Origin: Gammaproteobacteria bacterium
Lineage (GTDB): Bacteria > Pseudomonadota > Gammaproteobacteria > Pseudomonadales > Halieaceae
Assembly (NCBI GenBank): GCA_030426545.1
Contig: JAUHYL010000024.1
Span: forward strand, 1 to 52,820
DNA length: 52,820 bases
Direction of reading: 5' to 3'
In this document: piece by piece, positions 17,381 through 25,270 of the stretch
How the letters are laid out: each line of letters opens with the position of its first letter
Position numbering within the stretch: the first letter of the stretch is position 1
The notes under the pieces: model-generated
What the model was told of the DNA's origin: nothing
The model's input: the letters and a program-made list of their open reading frames with translations, nothing else
Database searches by the model: none
Position numbers and translations under genes: made by a program

Positions 17381-17971
17381 TTAATCGCTCGATTCAACCG
17401 CCATGTCCGACGGTTGCCTGTCATCAAACTGACGTTGTACAACGTGCTGTATTAACTGCTCGCGGGCTTCCTCGCAAGTCTCGTCAATGCTGATTCGCAT
17501 CAGGTAATTGGTCGAGGGTATCTCCGAAACGCGTTCGCAGGCGACGACCCTCGCGGTAAAACGCAACTCGATATTGGATGGCTTGAGTATTGCGGCCATG
17601 CGCAGTCGGCTCTCGACCTGCACAGGCTCCTCGCTGTGGAACGCCATACCGCAACCACTGATACTCGCGGTCATCTCGTTGTACGTTGTGGTCATATCGC
17701 CGTCCTCACGCAACAGGTGAGTGGCGATCAGGGAAATTTTACGATTGAGCAATCCGATGGCGCGGGCGGCATTGGCGCTCTCCCGCCACAGTACATTGGT
17801 CGCTTCGTTGATGTCGTTATCGATTTTACCCAGTAGGCCGAGCAGCTGAATCTGCGTACCGCTGGCGTGATCGCGCGGCAGATCCTCGTCGCCTTCGACA
17901 ACTGAATAGCTCAGGCCGATGACGTCGTTGATGCGAAAGTAGGCTCTCCTCTCTATACCTTTATGATGCAT
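17381..17971 (-). CDS. PilZ-domain protein with long internal helical insert
   Basis: This is a probable c-di-GMP effector acting with the neighbouring pomAB stator. The 196 residues start with 'ERRAYFR' (RxxxR-type arginines at 8-13), but the second PilZ signature appears only at residues 101-106 as 'TASISG', where the usual Asp/Asn is Thr. The roughly 88 residues between are mostly helical with heptad-like spacing. This layout recalls the tetrameric PilZ proteins described in Xanthomonas, an analogy from memory. It is the last gene of pomA-pomB-pilZ (44-base gap), with a CAGGAGG ribosome site. By analogy with YcgR/FlgZ it may brake or select stators. The altered signature makes ligand binding uncertain. 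Confidence 0.78.
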   Translation of the reverse strand: MHHKGIERRAYFRINDVIGLSYSVVEGDEDLPRDHASGTQIQLLGLLGKIDNDINEATNVLWRESANAARAIGLLNRKISLIATHLLREDGDMTTTYNEMTASISGCGMAFHSEEPVQVESRLRMAAILKPSNIELRFTARVVACERVSEIPSTNYLMRISIDETCEEAREQLIQHVVQRQFDDRQPSDMAVESSD

Positions 17972-18015
17972 TCTGCGCCTCCTGATCCAACTGACTGCCG
18001 GCGCTCAGGCCGGAC

Positions 18016-18981
18016 TCAGCCGGAGGCTGTTGTCGTGATAGTTTCGAGGTCGAGCCGCTCCATGATATCCGGTTCAACCTTCTGTAGTTCTTTGAGTGTA
18101 CTCGTCGTCGCGTTGTCCAGGCCCTGGCGAATGATAATTTCTACCCTGCGGTTCAGCGCCCTGTTCTGGGCCGAGTCGTTTGGCTTGAACGGTTGTGTAG
18201 CAGCCAGACCTACGACCATGAAACGGTCTTCATCCAGCTCGCCTCGTTTCACCAGTTCATGCGTAACAGACAGCGCGCGCGATGCTGACAGATCCCAGTT
18301 CGATGCAAAACGAGCGCCGGCGATGGGTACGTTGTCGGTGTGACCTTCAATAGAAATTTTCCCCTCGATGTTTTTAAGAGCACTTCGCAGATCCAGCATC
18401 ACCGGGATGAACTCCGGATTTAAAGTGGCAGAACCGGAGGGAAATGAACCGCGCTCACGGATGCGGATGACAATCGTGCGCCCGCTGGACTCGATATCGA
18501 TCTTGCCTTCATCAATATCCTTTTTCAGCACCTGGCGCAATTTCTCGGCGTCCGCGCGCGTTTGGTTCAACAGCGACCTGAGCTTTTCTTCCAGCAGGCG
18601 AGCGGTCTGTTCGTCATCCAAATCTTCGCCCGACACCTTGGGCGCTGTCGGGTTGCCTACCTGCAGTGACTGCTTCTTGTTCTCGGTGGTGAACTGGGTG
18701 ACGGTCTTAACGGCTGTGGGCTGAGGTTTGCCAGGGCTGAACTCGCGCGCAATGACGCTGGTGCCCTTGGGAATGTCCTTGACCTTGATTTCGTTCTGCA
18801 CACCGAAGGCGTCTTTCATTGAACCCGCGATCTGTTTGTACTTTTGCACGTCCATCTCTGAAAAGGAGAGTAACAGTACAAAGAAACACATCAGCAGGGA
18901 CATCAGATCAGCGAAGGTCGCCATCCATGCCGGTGAACCGCCGCCTTCTTCCTCTTCCTCGACTTCGGCTGCGACGTTCAT
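18016..18981 (-). CDS. pomB: Sodium-type stator protein PomB (MotB family)
   Basis: This is the peptidoglycan-anchoring subunit of a second stator. The 321 residues begin with an acidic tail, then a membrane helix carrying the critical aspartate D25 in 'MATFADLMSLLMCFFVLLLS', followed by 'SEMDVQKYKQIAGSM' and 'FGVQNEIKVKDIPKGTS'. These closely resemble the Vibrio PomB N-terminus as I recall it. The C-terminal OmpA domain shows 'SIEGHTDNVPI' and 'NRALNRRVEI'. The resemblance suggests Na+ coupling, which is inference. It overlaps pomA by one base; pilZ follows. Confidence 0.92.
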   Translation of the reverse strand: MNVAAEVEEEEEGGGSPAWMATFADLMSLLMCFFVLLLSFSEMDVQKYKQIAGSMKDAFGVQNEIKVKDIPKGTSVIAREFSPGKPQPTAVKTVTQFTTENKKQSLQVGNPTAPKVSGEDLDDEQTARLLEEKLRSLLNQTRADAEKLRQVLKKDIDEGKIDIESSGRTIVIRIRERGSFPSGSATLNPEFIPVMLDLRSALKNIEGKISIEGHTDNVPIAGARFASNWDLSASRALSVTHELVKRGELDEDRFMVVGLAATQPFKPNDSAQNRALNRRVEIIIRQGLDNATTSTLKELQKVEPDIMERLDLETITTTASG

Positions 18982-19766
18982 CAGGCTGCGTCTTCCATCG
19001 CTTCGCCGCTGTCGCTGGATTCAGCGCGTTTTTTCGGATCGAGGTAGGTCTTCAGCATGGATTCGATGATTCTCGGGTTCTGCCCGGCCTGGATCGCCAG
19101 CACGCCATCGATACACATGGCCTTGATGCGCCCCTCGTCGGCCTTGCGCAGCGTCAGCTTGTCGGCAATGGGCATGGCGACCATATTGGCCAGCATTGCG
19201 CCGTAGAGTGTGGTCAGCAGCGCTACCGCCATCGCCGGGCCGATCGACTTGGGATCGTCCATCGAGGAGAGCATCTGCACCAGGCCGATCAATGTACCGA
19301 TCATGCCCATGGCGGGCGCAACATCGCCCATCGCGCTGTACACCTTGGCGCCCCACTTGTGGCGGTCGATGGTTTGCTGGAGGTCTTTGCTCATCACGGC
19401 CTGGATGACTTCCTGGTTGTTACCGTCAATGAGCATCTGGATACCCTGGTTGAGGAATTCGTTTTCGATCTCCTCGTTCTCCAGCGCCAGCATGCCCTCT
19501 TTGCGCGCGATGTTGGACAGGCTGACGATCTTTTCGATCAACGCTTCCGGGCTGTCCACCTTGAACACAAAGGCGCGAGCGGCAACCTTGAACGCGCCAA
19601 AGAACTGTCCCAGTGAAAATTTGATCATCACTACCATGAACGTACCACCCAGCACGATCAGTAGTGATGGAATGTTGACGAAGACCAGCGCCGAGCCGCC
19701 CGTCAGCATGGCGGCCAGCACAATGCCGATGGCGCCGAGCATGCCCACAAGTGTTGCCAGATCCAT
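18981..19766 (-). CDS. pomA: Sodium-type stator protein PomA (MotA family)
   Basis: This is the MotA-family channel subunit paired with PomB. The 261 residues start 'MDLATLVGMLGAIGIVLAAM', like Vibrio PomA, and include four membrane helices, a charged cytoplasmic loop ('NIARKEGMLALENEEIEN') and the conserved 'GDVAPAMGMIGTLIGLVQML' and 'GPAMAVALLTTLYGAMLANM' segments. It is the first gene of the minus-strand pomA-pomB-pilZ operon. No clear sigma-28 or sigma-54 site was seen in the 92 bases upstream. Confidence 0.93.
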   Translation of the reverse strand: MDLATLVGMLGAIGIVLAAMLTGGSALVFVNIPSLLIVLGGTFMVVMIKFSLGQFFGAFKVAARAFVFKVDSPEALIEKIVSLSNIARKEGMLALENEEIENEFLNQGIQMLIDGNNQEVIQAVMSKDLQQTIDRHKWGAKVYSAMGDVAPAMGMIGTLIGLVQMLSSMDDPKSIGPAMAVALLTTLYGAMLANMVAMPIADKLTLRKADEGRIKAMCIDGVLAIQAGQNPRIIESMLKTYLDPKKRAESSDSGEAMEDAA

Positions 19767-19858
19767 AGTTATCCCCGGTTTCTATCCAGTTGTTGTTGTA
19801 GCTGCCTGCGCGGGCACAGGCTGGCTGTCTGCCGCAGCGTGCGTGGGGGTGGCGGATG

Positions 19859-20569
19859 TCACTGCCCGTCCCAAACCCACAGTCCGCTCAGGCTGGTTTG
19901 TTGCATAATTCTGTGCGCTTCGGCGTCCGCGGCCTCGCGGCTGGCAAAGCCCTTCAGCACAACGCGGTAGGTCGTCTCTCCGCCGATGACTTCCTGTTGT
20001 ACGTCGGGCGAATAGCCCTTGTCACGCACGTCGCGCAGCACGGTTCGCGCAGCGTCTGCCGTGCGAAAAGCCCCCAGGTTGATGTGCCAATCGGGCGCTG
20101 CATCGACGGTTACGACCGTTTCGCTGGCCGCAGGGGCCGCTGTCGCGCCAGCGGCGTTTAGCTGCGCCAGTTCTGCCTGCAGGGCAGCCAGTAGCCGTGC
20201 CTGCTCCTGCAGCGCCGCCTGCACTGCGCCCAGTTGCTGTTCGTTGCGGTCCGAGGCGGCGTACAGACCCGCCAGCGCGGAATCGGTGCCTGATATTTTG
20301 GTAATGCCTGGCGGCTGGCGGTCGCTAACCTGATAAGCATTGCCGCTAAGCCATAGCGCGGCGAGTACGAGGAAGGCCATGTTGAGCAGCGCGATACAGG
20401 TGACGGCGAGCCATTGCCGGGTGGGTTTGACCGTTTGCGGCCGCCGCGCTGACTTGCCCGCGCCGGGAAGCGTGGCTACCGAGGACAGGCCCGGCGGGGT
20501 TTGTGCCGCTGCGGGGGCTTCCTGCGCGAGGTTGCTGTCGAATGAAAAATGCAGATCCTTGGCGGTCAT
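19859..20569 (-). CDS. SPOR-domain membrane protein
   Basis: A 236-residue bitopic protein: a cytoplasmic N-terminus of about 50 residues, one membrane helix (about 52-73, 'WLAVTCIALLNMAFLVLAAL'), a coiled-coil Ala/Gln/Leu-rich periplasmic stretch and a C-terminal SPOR domain ('WHINLGAFRTADAARTVL', then 'TYRVVLKGFASREAADAEAH'). SPOR domains bind glycan strands lacking stem peptides, at septa and other remodelling sites. The topology resembles FtsN or DamX, but the location between stator genes and a second fliK suggests a role at the pole or motor. That link is inference. Same strand as pomA but 92 bases upstream; divergent from the fliK-like gene. Confidence 0.82.
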   Translation of the reverse strand: MTAKDLHFSFDSNLAQEAPAAAQTPPGLSSVATLPGAGKSARRPQTVKPTRQWLAVTCIALLNMAFLVLAALWLSGNAYQVSDRQPPGITKISGTDSALAGLYAASDRNEQQLGAVQAALQEQARLLAALQAELAQLNAAGATAAPAASETVVTVDAAPDWHINLGAFRTADAARTVLRDVRDKGYSPDVQQEVIGGETTYRVVLKGFASREAADAEAHRIMQQTSLSGLWVWDGQ

Positions 20570-20638
20570 TCCGGGCCCGATGTGATGTTATGCTGTCACT
20601 CGAGAGAAAGTATGCACAAAGCATGCCGGTAATGGTCC

Positions 20639-21745
20639 ATGGATGAGCTGCGGCTGGGTTTTACCCCGGCGGGACGGGGAAGCATCGACACCGGGGCGTG
20701 GCTGCGTAATTGGCAGCTTGGCCAGGTGTTACGTGCGCAGGTGGTGGATACCTCGCAAGCGGGCACGGTGTTGCTGCGCATAGCCAACCACCAAGTCTCT
20801 GCCAGTACTAATGTTTTTCTGCAAAGGGGCGCCTGGCTTAACCTCCAGGTGACCGGCCTGGCGCCTGAACCGACGGTGCGAGTACTGGAGTCGCCGCCGC
20901 GCAGCGCGGAGCTGACCAGCCCGCTGGAGCGCCAGACGCAAATGCTCTTGCCGCGGCAGGGCCCGGTACTCGGACCGCTGCTGACCCTGCTGAACCCGGC
21001 ACAGAGAGTCAATTTATTGTCGCTGCTGGGCGTCAGTGGCGGCGATGTGGATCCCGCCCTCAACGCGCTACTGTGGCAGGGCCCTCCCCGCAGCCCCGAG
21101 GCACTGCAAAAAGCCCTGCTGCAATCCGGCCTGTTCTTCGAATCCGACCTTTTCCGGCAGGGTGCGCAGGCGGCAGTGGCCACAGATCTGAAAGCCCTGT
21201 TGTTCCGCCTGCTGGCGCGGATAGCCGCGGCGCGCGGCGATTCCACGGCCGTTGCCCAACTCCCGGCGGCAGCCAGCCAGCTTGCCGGCTTGCAGGGTGA
21301 GGTGGAGGGCGCGTTGGCAGCACTGTCACTGAACCAGCTGGCTGCCAGCCAGCAGCACCAGCAGCAGGATGCCTGGATCTGGGTCTTCCACGTGCCGTTC
21401 ACACTGCGCGATGAGATGCACCGCCTGTCTATCACGCTGCGCCGCGAGGCCGGTGAGGCAGGTGAAGATGCGCCTGAGCGCGAGTGGAAAGCGCTGTTAC
21501 AGCTGGATCTTCCCCGACTGGGTGCCCTGGAAATAGAGGTGTTTTTGCGCGGGGTGCGGGTGTCGGCCGTGTTCTACTCCGGACGCATGTCGAGCGTATT
21601 ATCGCTGCAGCGAGCGCTTGGCAAACTCGAAGCGGTTCTGCGCCAACACAACTTTGAAGTGGGTGTATTGCGTGCCCACCACGGTGAGCGCGAGCGAGGG
21701 TCGCAGAGCGAGCCCGCCGGCACCGGCTTCAGGCACAGTGTGTAG
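20639..21745 (+). CDS. Second FliK-like protein (Flg_hook C-terminal domain)
   Basis: A 368-residue soluble protein related to the C-terminal switch domain of FliK. The N-terminal part ('WQLGQVLRAQVVDTSQAGTV', 'GAWLNLQVTGL') is a beta-rich module seen in FliK paralogues. The middle is helical with a Gln/His-rich run ('QQHQQQ' near residue 240). The C-terminal domain ('LQLDLPRLGALEIEVFLRGV', 'RALGKLEAVLRQHNFEVGVL') matches the Flg_hook fold. It is shorter than the operon FliK and lacks the long low-complexity ruler region. It is followed 40 bases later by a mini FlhB-C-like gene, so the pair mirrors the FliK-FlhB switch partners. Function unproven. Confidence 0.82.
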   Translation: MDELRLGFTPAGRGSIDTGAWLRNWQLGQVLRAQVVDTSQAGTVLLRIANHQVSASTNVFLQRGAWLNLQVTGLAPEPTVRVLESPPRSAELTSPLERQTQMLLPRQGPVLGPLLTLLNPAQRVNLLSLLGVSGGDVDPALNALLWQGPPRSPEALQKALLQSGLFFESDLFRQGAQAAVATDLKALLFRLLARIAAARGDSTAVAQLPAAASQLAGLQGEVEGALAALSLNQLAASQQHQQQDAWIWVFHVPFTLRDEMHRLSITLRREAGEAGEDAPEREWKALLQLDLPRLGALEIEVFLRGVRVSAVFYSGRMSSVLSLQRALGKLEAVLRQHNFEVGVLRAHHGERERGSQSEPAGTGFRHSV

Positions 21746-21785
21746 GTCGGCGTGGAGGCCAGTATGCGCGACTTGAGGAGAGGCA

Positions 21786-22010
21786 ATGACTAGGGACAAC
21801 CGGGCCATTGGCCGCTCCATACACAAACTGGCGCGACGGCAGGGCACGCCGATGTCCCAGGAATCAGAGCTGACGGGCCTGCTCAGCCAGGTGATTCCGG
21901 CCGATGAGGTGCCGGCCAGCCTGATGCAGGTGCTGGCTGATGTGCTGGGCTTTGTGGATGATCTGGAGGCGGCGCAGAGCGCGCCACCCACCGAAACGCG
22001 AAAGTCGTGA
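21786..22010 (+). CDS. Mini FlhB-C-like protein (export-switch domain, lacks cleavage motif)
   Basis: A 74-residue protein resembling the last part of the FlhB/YscU cytoplasmic domain: 'AIGRSIHKLARRQGTP' corresponds to the 'IAQKIREVALENDIA' region of this window's FlhB, and 'VIPADEVPASLMQVLADVLGFV' to its 'QQIPENLYLAVAKVLAYVY'. The NPTH site and the preceding 'AVALKYD..APIVLAKG' strand, normally present in FlhX-type homologues, are missing. The start at 21786 is firm: an in-frame TGA lies at 21774 and GAGGAG sits five bases upstream. It pairs with the FliK-like gene before it. It may bind FliK-like or export components without cleavage. Confidence 0.72.
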   Translation: MTRDNRAIGRSIHKLARRQGTPMSQESELTGLLSQVIPADEVPASLMQVLADVLGFVDDLEAAQSAPPTETRKS

Positions 22011-22035
22011 AACTGCACGCAAAAAGTGCCGATTT
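22009..22035 (+). promoter_or_regulatory. Possible sigma-28 (FliA) promoter
   Basis: GAAA at 22009-22012 and GCCGATTT at 22028-22035 are spaced by 15 bases, resembling the FliA consensus TAAA-N15-GCCGATAA (3/4 and 6/8 matches). It lies about 140 bases upstream of the J-domain/PilZ gene, so that gene may belong to the late flagellar regulon. The match is imperfect and could be chance. Confidence 0.35.
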
Positions 22036-22175
22036 TCTGTGATTCTGTTCCCAGATTGCCCCGTTTGGAACAACGCTGGTCCCACTTTTGCTGCACAGTA
22101 GACGTTCGGCCAAAACAGGCTACGCTTAACGGGTTTCGCTGTAGCCAGCGACATCTCTTTTACGTAGCAGACAAG

Positions 22176-22877
22176 ATGAAAAACCGACGCAACTACTACC
22201 GAATTCTGCATGTGCAACCGGACGCACCGCGTGAGGTGATCCGCTCCAGCTACCGCACCATCATGCACAAAATGCGCACCCATCCAGACCTGGGCGGGGA
22301 CGAGGCCAATGCCGCATTAGTCAATGAAGCCTACTCGGTGCTGTCGAACGAGACGGAGCGCGCCAGTTACGACCAGTTGCGGCAGAGTGCCGACTGGTCG
22401 CGCTCGGCGGCTAACGATCCGCCCCTGGGGGAGCTCGTGCTCGGTGCGGCGCAACAAACCGCCTGCGCTTTCTGTGCCGCGCCGGTAGCAGAGGCTCACG
22501 ACGATCAGGGCCTGACCGGTTTTTGCCCGGGCTGTGACAGCCCACTCGCGCCGGTAGCCGATATTGTGATGGAAGACAGTGACAGGCGCGCCATCGCGCG
22601 TATTCCCAAACAACTGGGCATTGCGTTTTGCACGCACTGGCCGCAGCTGTCACCGCACAGCGGCATTGCCAATGACATCTCGCTCACCGGCATGCGCTTC
22701 GGTACCGAAGTATTCATGGCCAGGGACCAGATCGTGAAAATTGATAGTGCTGCGTTGAAAGCCGTGGCGCGAGTGGTGCGCTGCCAGCCTCTGGCGTCCC
22801 GCTGGGAAGTTGGCGTTCACTTTTTGAACCTCTGTTTCGCGCGCGCCAAAGGCTCCTTTGTGCATGAGCGTGTCTAG
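22176..22877 (+). CDS. J-domain / zinc-ribbon / PilZ fusion protein
   Basis: A 233-residue soluble protein with three modules. Residues 5-70 form a J domain with an intact HPD (H36-P37-D38), implying stimulation of a DnaK-type chaperone. Residues 97-120 hold a four-cysteine zinc-ribbon pattern (C97, C100, C117, C120). Residues 135-230 form a PilZ domain with both c-di-GMP signatures intact: 'RRAIAR' (137-142) and 'DISLTG' (167-172), then 'VGVHF'. I chose ATG 22176 because the J domain starts there; an upstream GTG at 22026 adds 50 residues of no family character. It suggests c-di-GMP control of a chaperone step. I know of no characterised member of this exact architecture. Confidence 0.85.
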   Translation: MKNRRNYYRILHVQPDAPREVIRSSYRTIMHKMRTHPDLGGDEANAALVNEAYSVLSNETERASYDQLRQSADWSRSAANDPPLGELVLGAAQQTACAFCAAPVAEAHDDQGLTGFCPGCDSPLAPVADIVMEDSDRRAIARIPKQLGIAFCTHWPQLSPHSGIANDISLTGMRFGTEVFMARDQIVKIDSAALKAVARVVRCQPLASRWEVGVHFLNLCFARAKGSFVHERV

Positions 22878-22953
22878 GTCATTGTTGGGAAATGGCGCCT
22901 TTACAGAGTGCGCCCGGTCTGAGGCCCCGTAGGTTGTTACTACCCGTTGCTGC

Positions 22954-23475
22954 CTAACGCACCCTGTCCACGCGCACGGATATCGGATCTGCCGATGAAT
23001 AGGTTTGGCTACCCGCCGTGTAACGGCGTGTCGAACCCGCAGCACCGTCCTGCATCGGTTGGCCGGTGCTCATAAGCGTTATCCAACTGCCAACTTCGCC
23101 GCTCAGCGTCGAGCTGAAGCGGGTTGATGTGTCACCCCGCCGATCCCGGTAGTCAATTTCCAGCGTCACGGTGTCACCGTCCAGCGTCGGCGTCACCGCC
23201 AGGTAGCTTTCACTGGCTGGAACCTCTTCAATCTGAAACCATGTCCAGGTTTTTTCGCCGGCCTGAAGGCGGTATTCGGTGCCGTGTTCGCGTTGCAGGA
23301 CGACCGTGGCGCCGTCCGTTGTCTGCACGCTCGTCTGCGGCTTCGAGCTGTAGTGCTGCGTACCGCCCTGGCCCGGGCCAAAAGTGAGCAACAGGGGCTG
23401 TGGCCCGGCGGCAAGAACACTGGTGTGAAAGGCGCCAAGGGCAACAGCGGCTACCAGGCAAAGTACTCTGATCAT
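22954..23475 (-). CDS. Small secreted protein of unknown function
   Basis: About 173 residues from the start chosen here, or 180 if an ATG at 23496 is used. I prefer 23475 because it gives a clean signal peptide ('MIRVLCLVAAVALGAF' to 'VLAAG'); the longer form puts a glutamate in the n-region. The mature part is beta-rich and Thr/Ser/Gly-rich, with 'VTPTLDGDTVTLEIDYRDR' and 'STLSGEVGSWITL', a pattern faintly like secretin-type or beta-sandwich repeats. No family was recognised. It is probably periplasmic. It lies on the same strand just downstream of the GADEF protein (about 65 bases), so it may share its transcript. Confidence 0.65.
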   Translation of the reverse strand: MIRVLCLVAAVALGAFHTSVLAAGPQPLLLTFGPGQGGTQHYSSKPQTSVQTTDGATVVLQREHGTEYRLQAGEKTWTWFQIEEVPASESYLAVTPTLDGDTVTLEIDYRDRRGDTSTRFSSTLSGEVGSWITLMSTGQPMQDGAAGSTRRYTAGSQTYSSADPISVRVDRVR

Positions 23476-23539
23476 AAGCGTTGCAGTCTCAACCATTGTC
23501 TTCGTAAAGTCACGCCTGTTGCCCTGTACCCGCTCCGCC

Positions 23540-25270
23540 TCAGGTCGCGGAGATCGCCTTTGACGGTGTGGAGCTGTAACCCGCGCTCGCCCTGGCGCGG
23601 TACATGTCGGACTTCGCGGCCTCTACCAGGCTGTCGAGGTCTTCGCCGTCTGCCGGCAACCGGGCCACGCCGATGCTCGCACCGATGCTGACATGGCGAC
23701 CAAGAATGGAGAACGGAGTGGAAAGTGCCTCGCGCAGTTTACGGCTGACGTCATCGGCAGGATCTTCTCCACGCGCACTGCTGAGTACCACAATAAACTC
23801 GTCTGCGCCCTGACGCGCAATCAGGTCCGTTTCGCGCAGCTCTGCTGACATCCGCTGCGCGGCTTCGTACAGCAGCTCATCACCGGCCGCACGCCCCAGT
23901 GAATCGTTTACTACCTTGAATCCGTCCAGGTCCATATACAGCACGGTGAGTGTTTGCACATCGCGTTTTGCCAGGTTGCGCATCCAGTCAAATCGTTCGC
24001 GCAGCATCAGTTTTCCCGGTAGACCGGTGAGTTCATCGTGCAGCACTTCGTGTCGGGATCGCATCTCGTGGCGAATATGCGCTGCGAGGCAAATGGAAAA
24101 CAGCAGTACGTGCAGCGTAAAACCGATCTTGGAGAACTGCATGGTGGCCAGGCCCGTCATTGGCGACTGTACGGTCACCACCACCTGGGCAACCGCTGCC
24201 AGGTTGGGCACCAGCATGCACAAAAGCAAAGGCCATGCCAGGGCAACACGCTGGAGTATGGCGTGAATACAGACTACGTAAACCATGACCGTGCCGACCA
24301 GCCAGGGCAGGAATGGGGCGAGCGGCGGAAGCTCGGTGATACCGAAAAAACCGGTCCCGACGATGGCAATCAAGATCAGCGCAAGGGTAGCCTGCGATGC
24401 CCTGTGCAGCGCAGGCGCCCGTTGTGCGGTCCTGAGGAAGGCATTGACGGCCATGAGCCGGAACATGGCGGATGTCAGTGTCAGCGAGTGCAATGCGTGG
24501 TCGTTCAGAGACGGATAGTCCGGCCATAGATAGAGAAACCCGAGCCCCTCCAGCGTGATCAGCGCCAGGAAACTGAACAACAGGTAACCGCTGTAATAGA
24601 GGTAGTCCCGGCGTCTCAGGTTCAGACCCAGCAGGAGATTGAAAAACAGCAGCGCGCCTATCGCTGCCAGGCTGCAGGCGGTAAGAATAGTGTATGTGCG
24701 TAGCTGCGAGTCAAACAGCTCAGCCTCAATCAAGTCCCAGGCAAGGTTCTCGCTGCCAGCGCCGCCTGTCATTCGAACATAGACCGTCGTGGATTCGACA
24801 CCGGAGGGCAGTGCGAATGAGTAGCGCGGGGTATCCAACTCGCGGCTGTGTGCCGGGTAGTTGTTGCCTGTCACGAACTCTGAATAGTTGCCGTCTGCGT
24901 CAACCCGGTAGACACGCAGGTCCAGCATGTTTTCCATTCTGGCGGCGAGGTGGTACTGCAGGTCTCGCGTCTGCGGCGGGAAAGTCAGGTGCAACTTCAG
25001 CCAGATCGGGGCGAATACCGTTGTCGGTCGCTGTTGCATACTGGAGGTGAATGCATAGTCCTGCGGATGCGAGACCAGATCTTCAATACTGATGCTGGCG
25101 GCGGGGTCTTCAAGATAATCAAACTCGTCGTTGAGCTGATACCAGTCGGAAGCGACTTCCAGTGCGGAGACCTTGAGCGAGGCAAGTAGCAGGCTTGCAG
25201 CCAGCAATACCCACCATCGCGAGAGGGTCTGCCAGTTCAGGGGCGTCCTGATAGTCCTGATAGTTCTCAT
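23540..25270 (-). CDS. 7TMR-DISM sensor with GGDEF domain (variant GADEF)
   Basis: A 576-residue membrane sensor of the diguanylate cyclase type. A signal segment (about 1-36) precedes a periplasmic DISMED2 domain (about 40-165, 'DWYQLNDEFDYLEDP'), seven membrane helices (about 180-400) and a GGDEF domain from residue 411 ('HDELTGLPGK'). The active-site loop reads 'GADEF' at 488-492 instead of GGDEF; the inhibitory-site pattern RETD (479-482) is present five residues before it. The metal-binding 'DLDGFKVVNDSLG' is kept. Activity is therefore uncertain: reduced cyclase or c-di-GMP receptor. The start region contains a tandem ACTATCAGG repeat that encodes 'RTIRTIRT'. It is a paralogue of its upstream neighbour. 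Confidence 0.9.
   Translation of the reverse strand: MRTIRTIRTPLNWQTLSRWWVLLAASLLLASLKVSALEVASDWYQLNDEFDYLEDPAASISIEDLVSHPQDYAFTSSMQQRPTTVFAPIWLKLHLTFPPQTRDLQYHLAARMENMLDLRVYRVDADGNYSEFVTGNNYPAHSRELDTPRYSFALPSGVESTTVYVRMTGGAGSENLAWDLIEAELFDSQLRTYTILTACSLAAIGALLFFNLLLGLNLRRRDYLYYSGYLLFSFLALITLEGLGFLYLWPDYPSLNDHALHSLTLTSAMFRLMAVNAFLRTAQRAPALHRASQATLALILIAIVGTGFFGITELPPLAPFLPWLVGTVMVYVVCIHAILQRVALAWPLLLCMLVPNLAAVAQVVVTVQSPMTGLATMQFSKIGFTLHVLLFSICLAAHIRHEMRSRHEVLHDELTGLPGKLMLRERFDWMRNLAKRDVQTLTVLYMDLDGFKVVNDSLGRAAGDELLYEAAQRMSAELRETDLIARQGADEFIVVLSSARGEDPADDVSRKLREALSTPFSILGRHVSIGASIGVARLPADGEDLDSLVEAAKSDMYRARASAGYSSTPSKAISAT

Noticed and set aside
22026-22175. Longer N-terminus for the J/PilZ protein from GTG 22026
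   Set aside because: The extra 50 residues have no family character and precede the normal J-domain start; the segment also overlaps a possible sigma-28 promoter.
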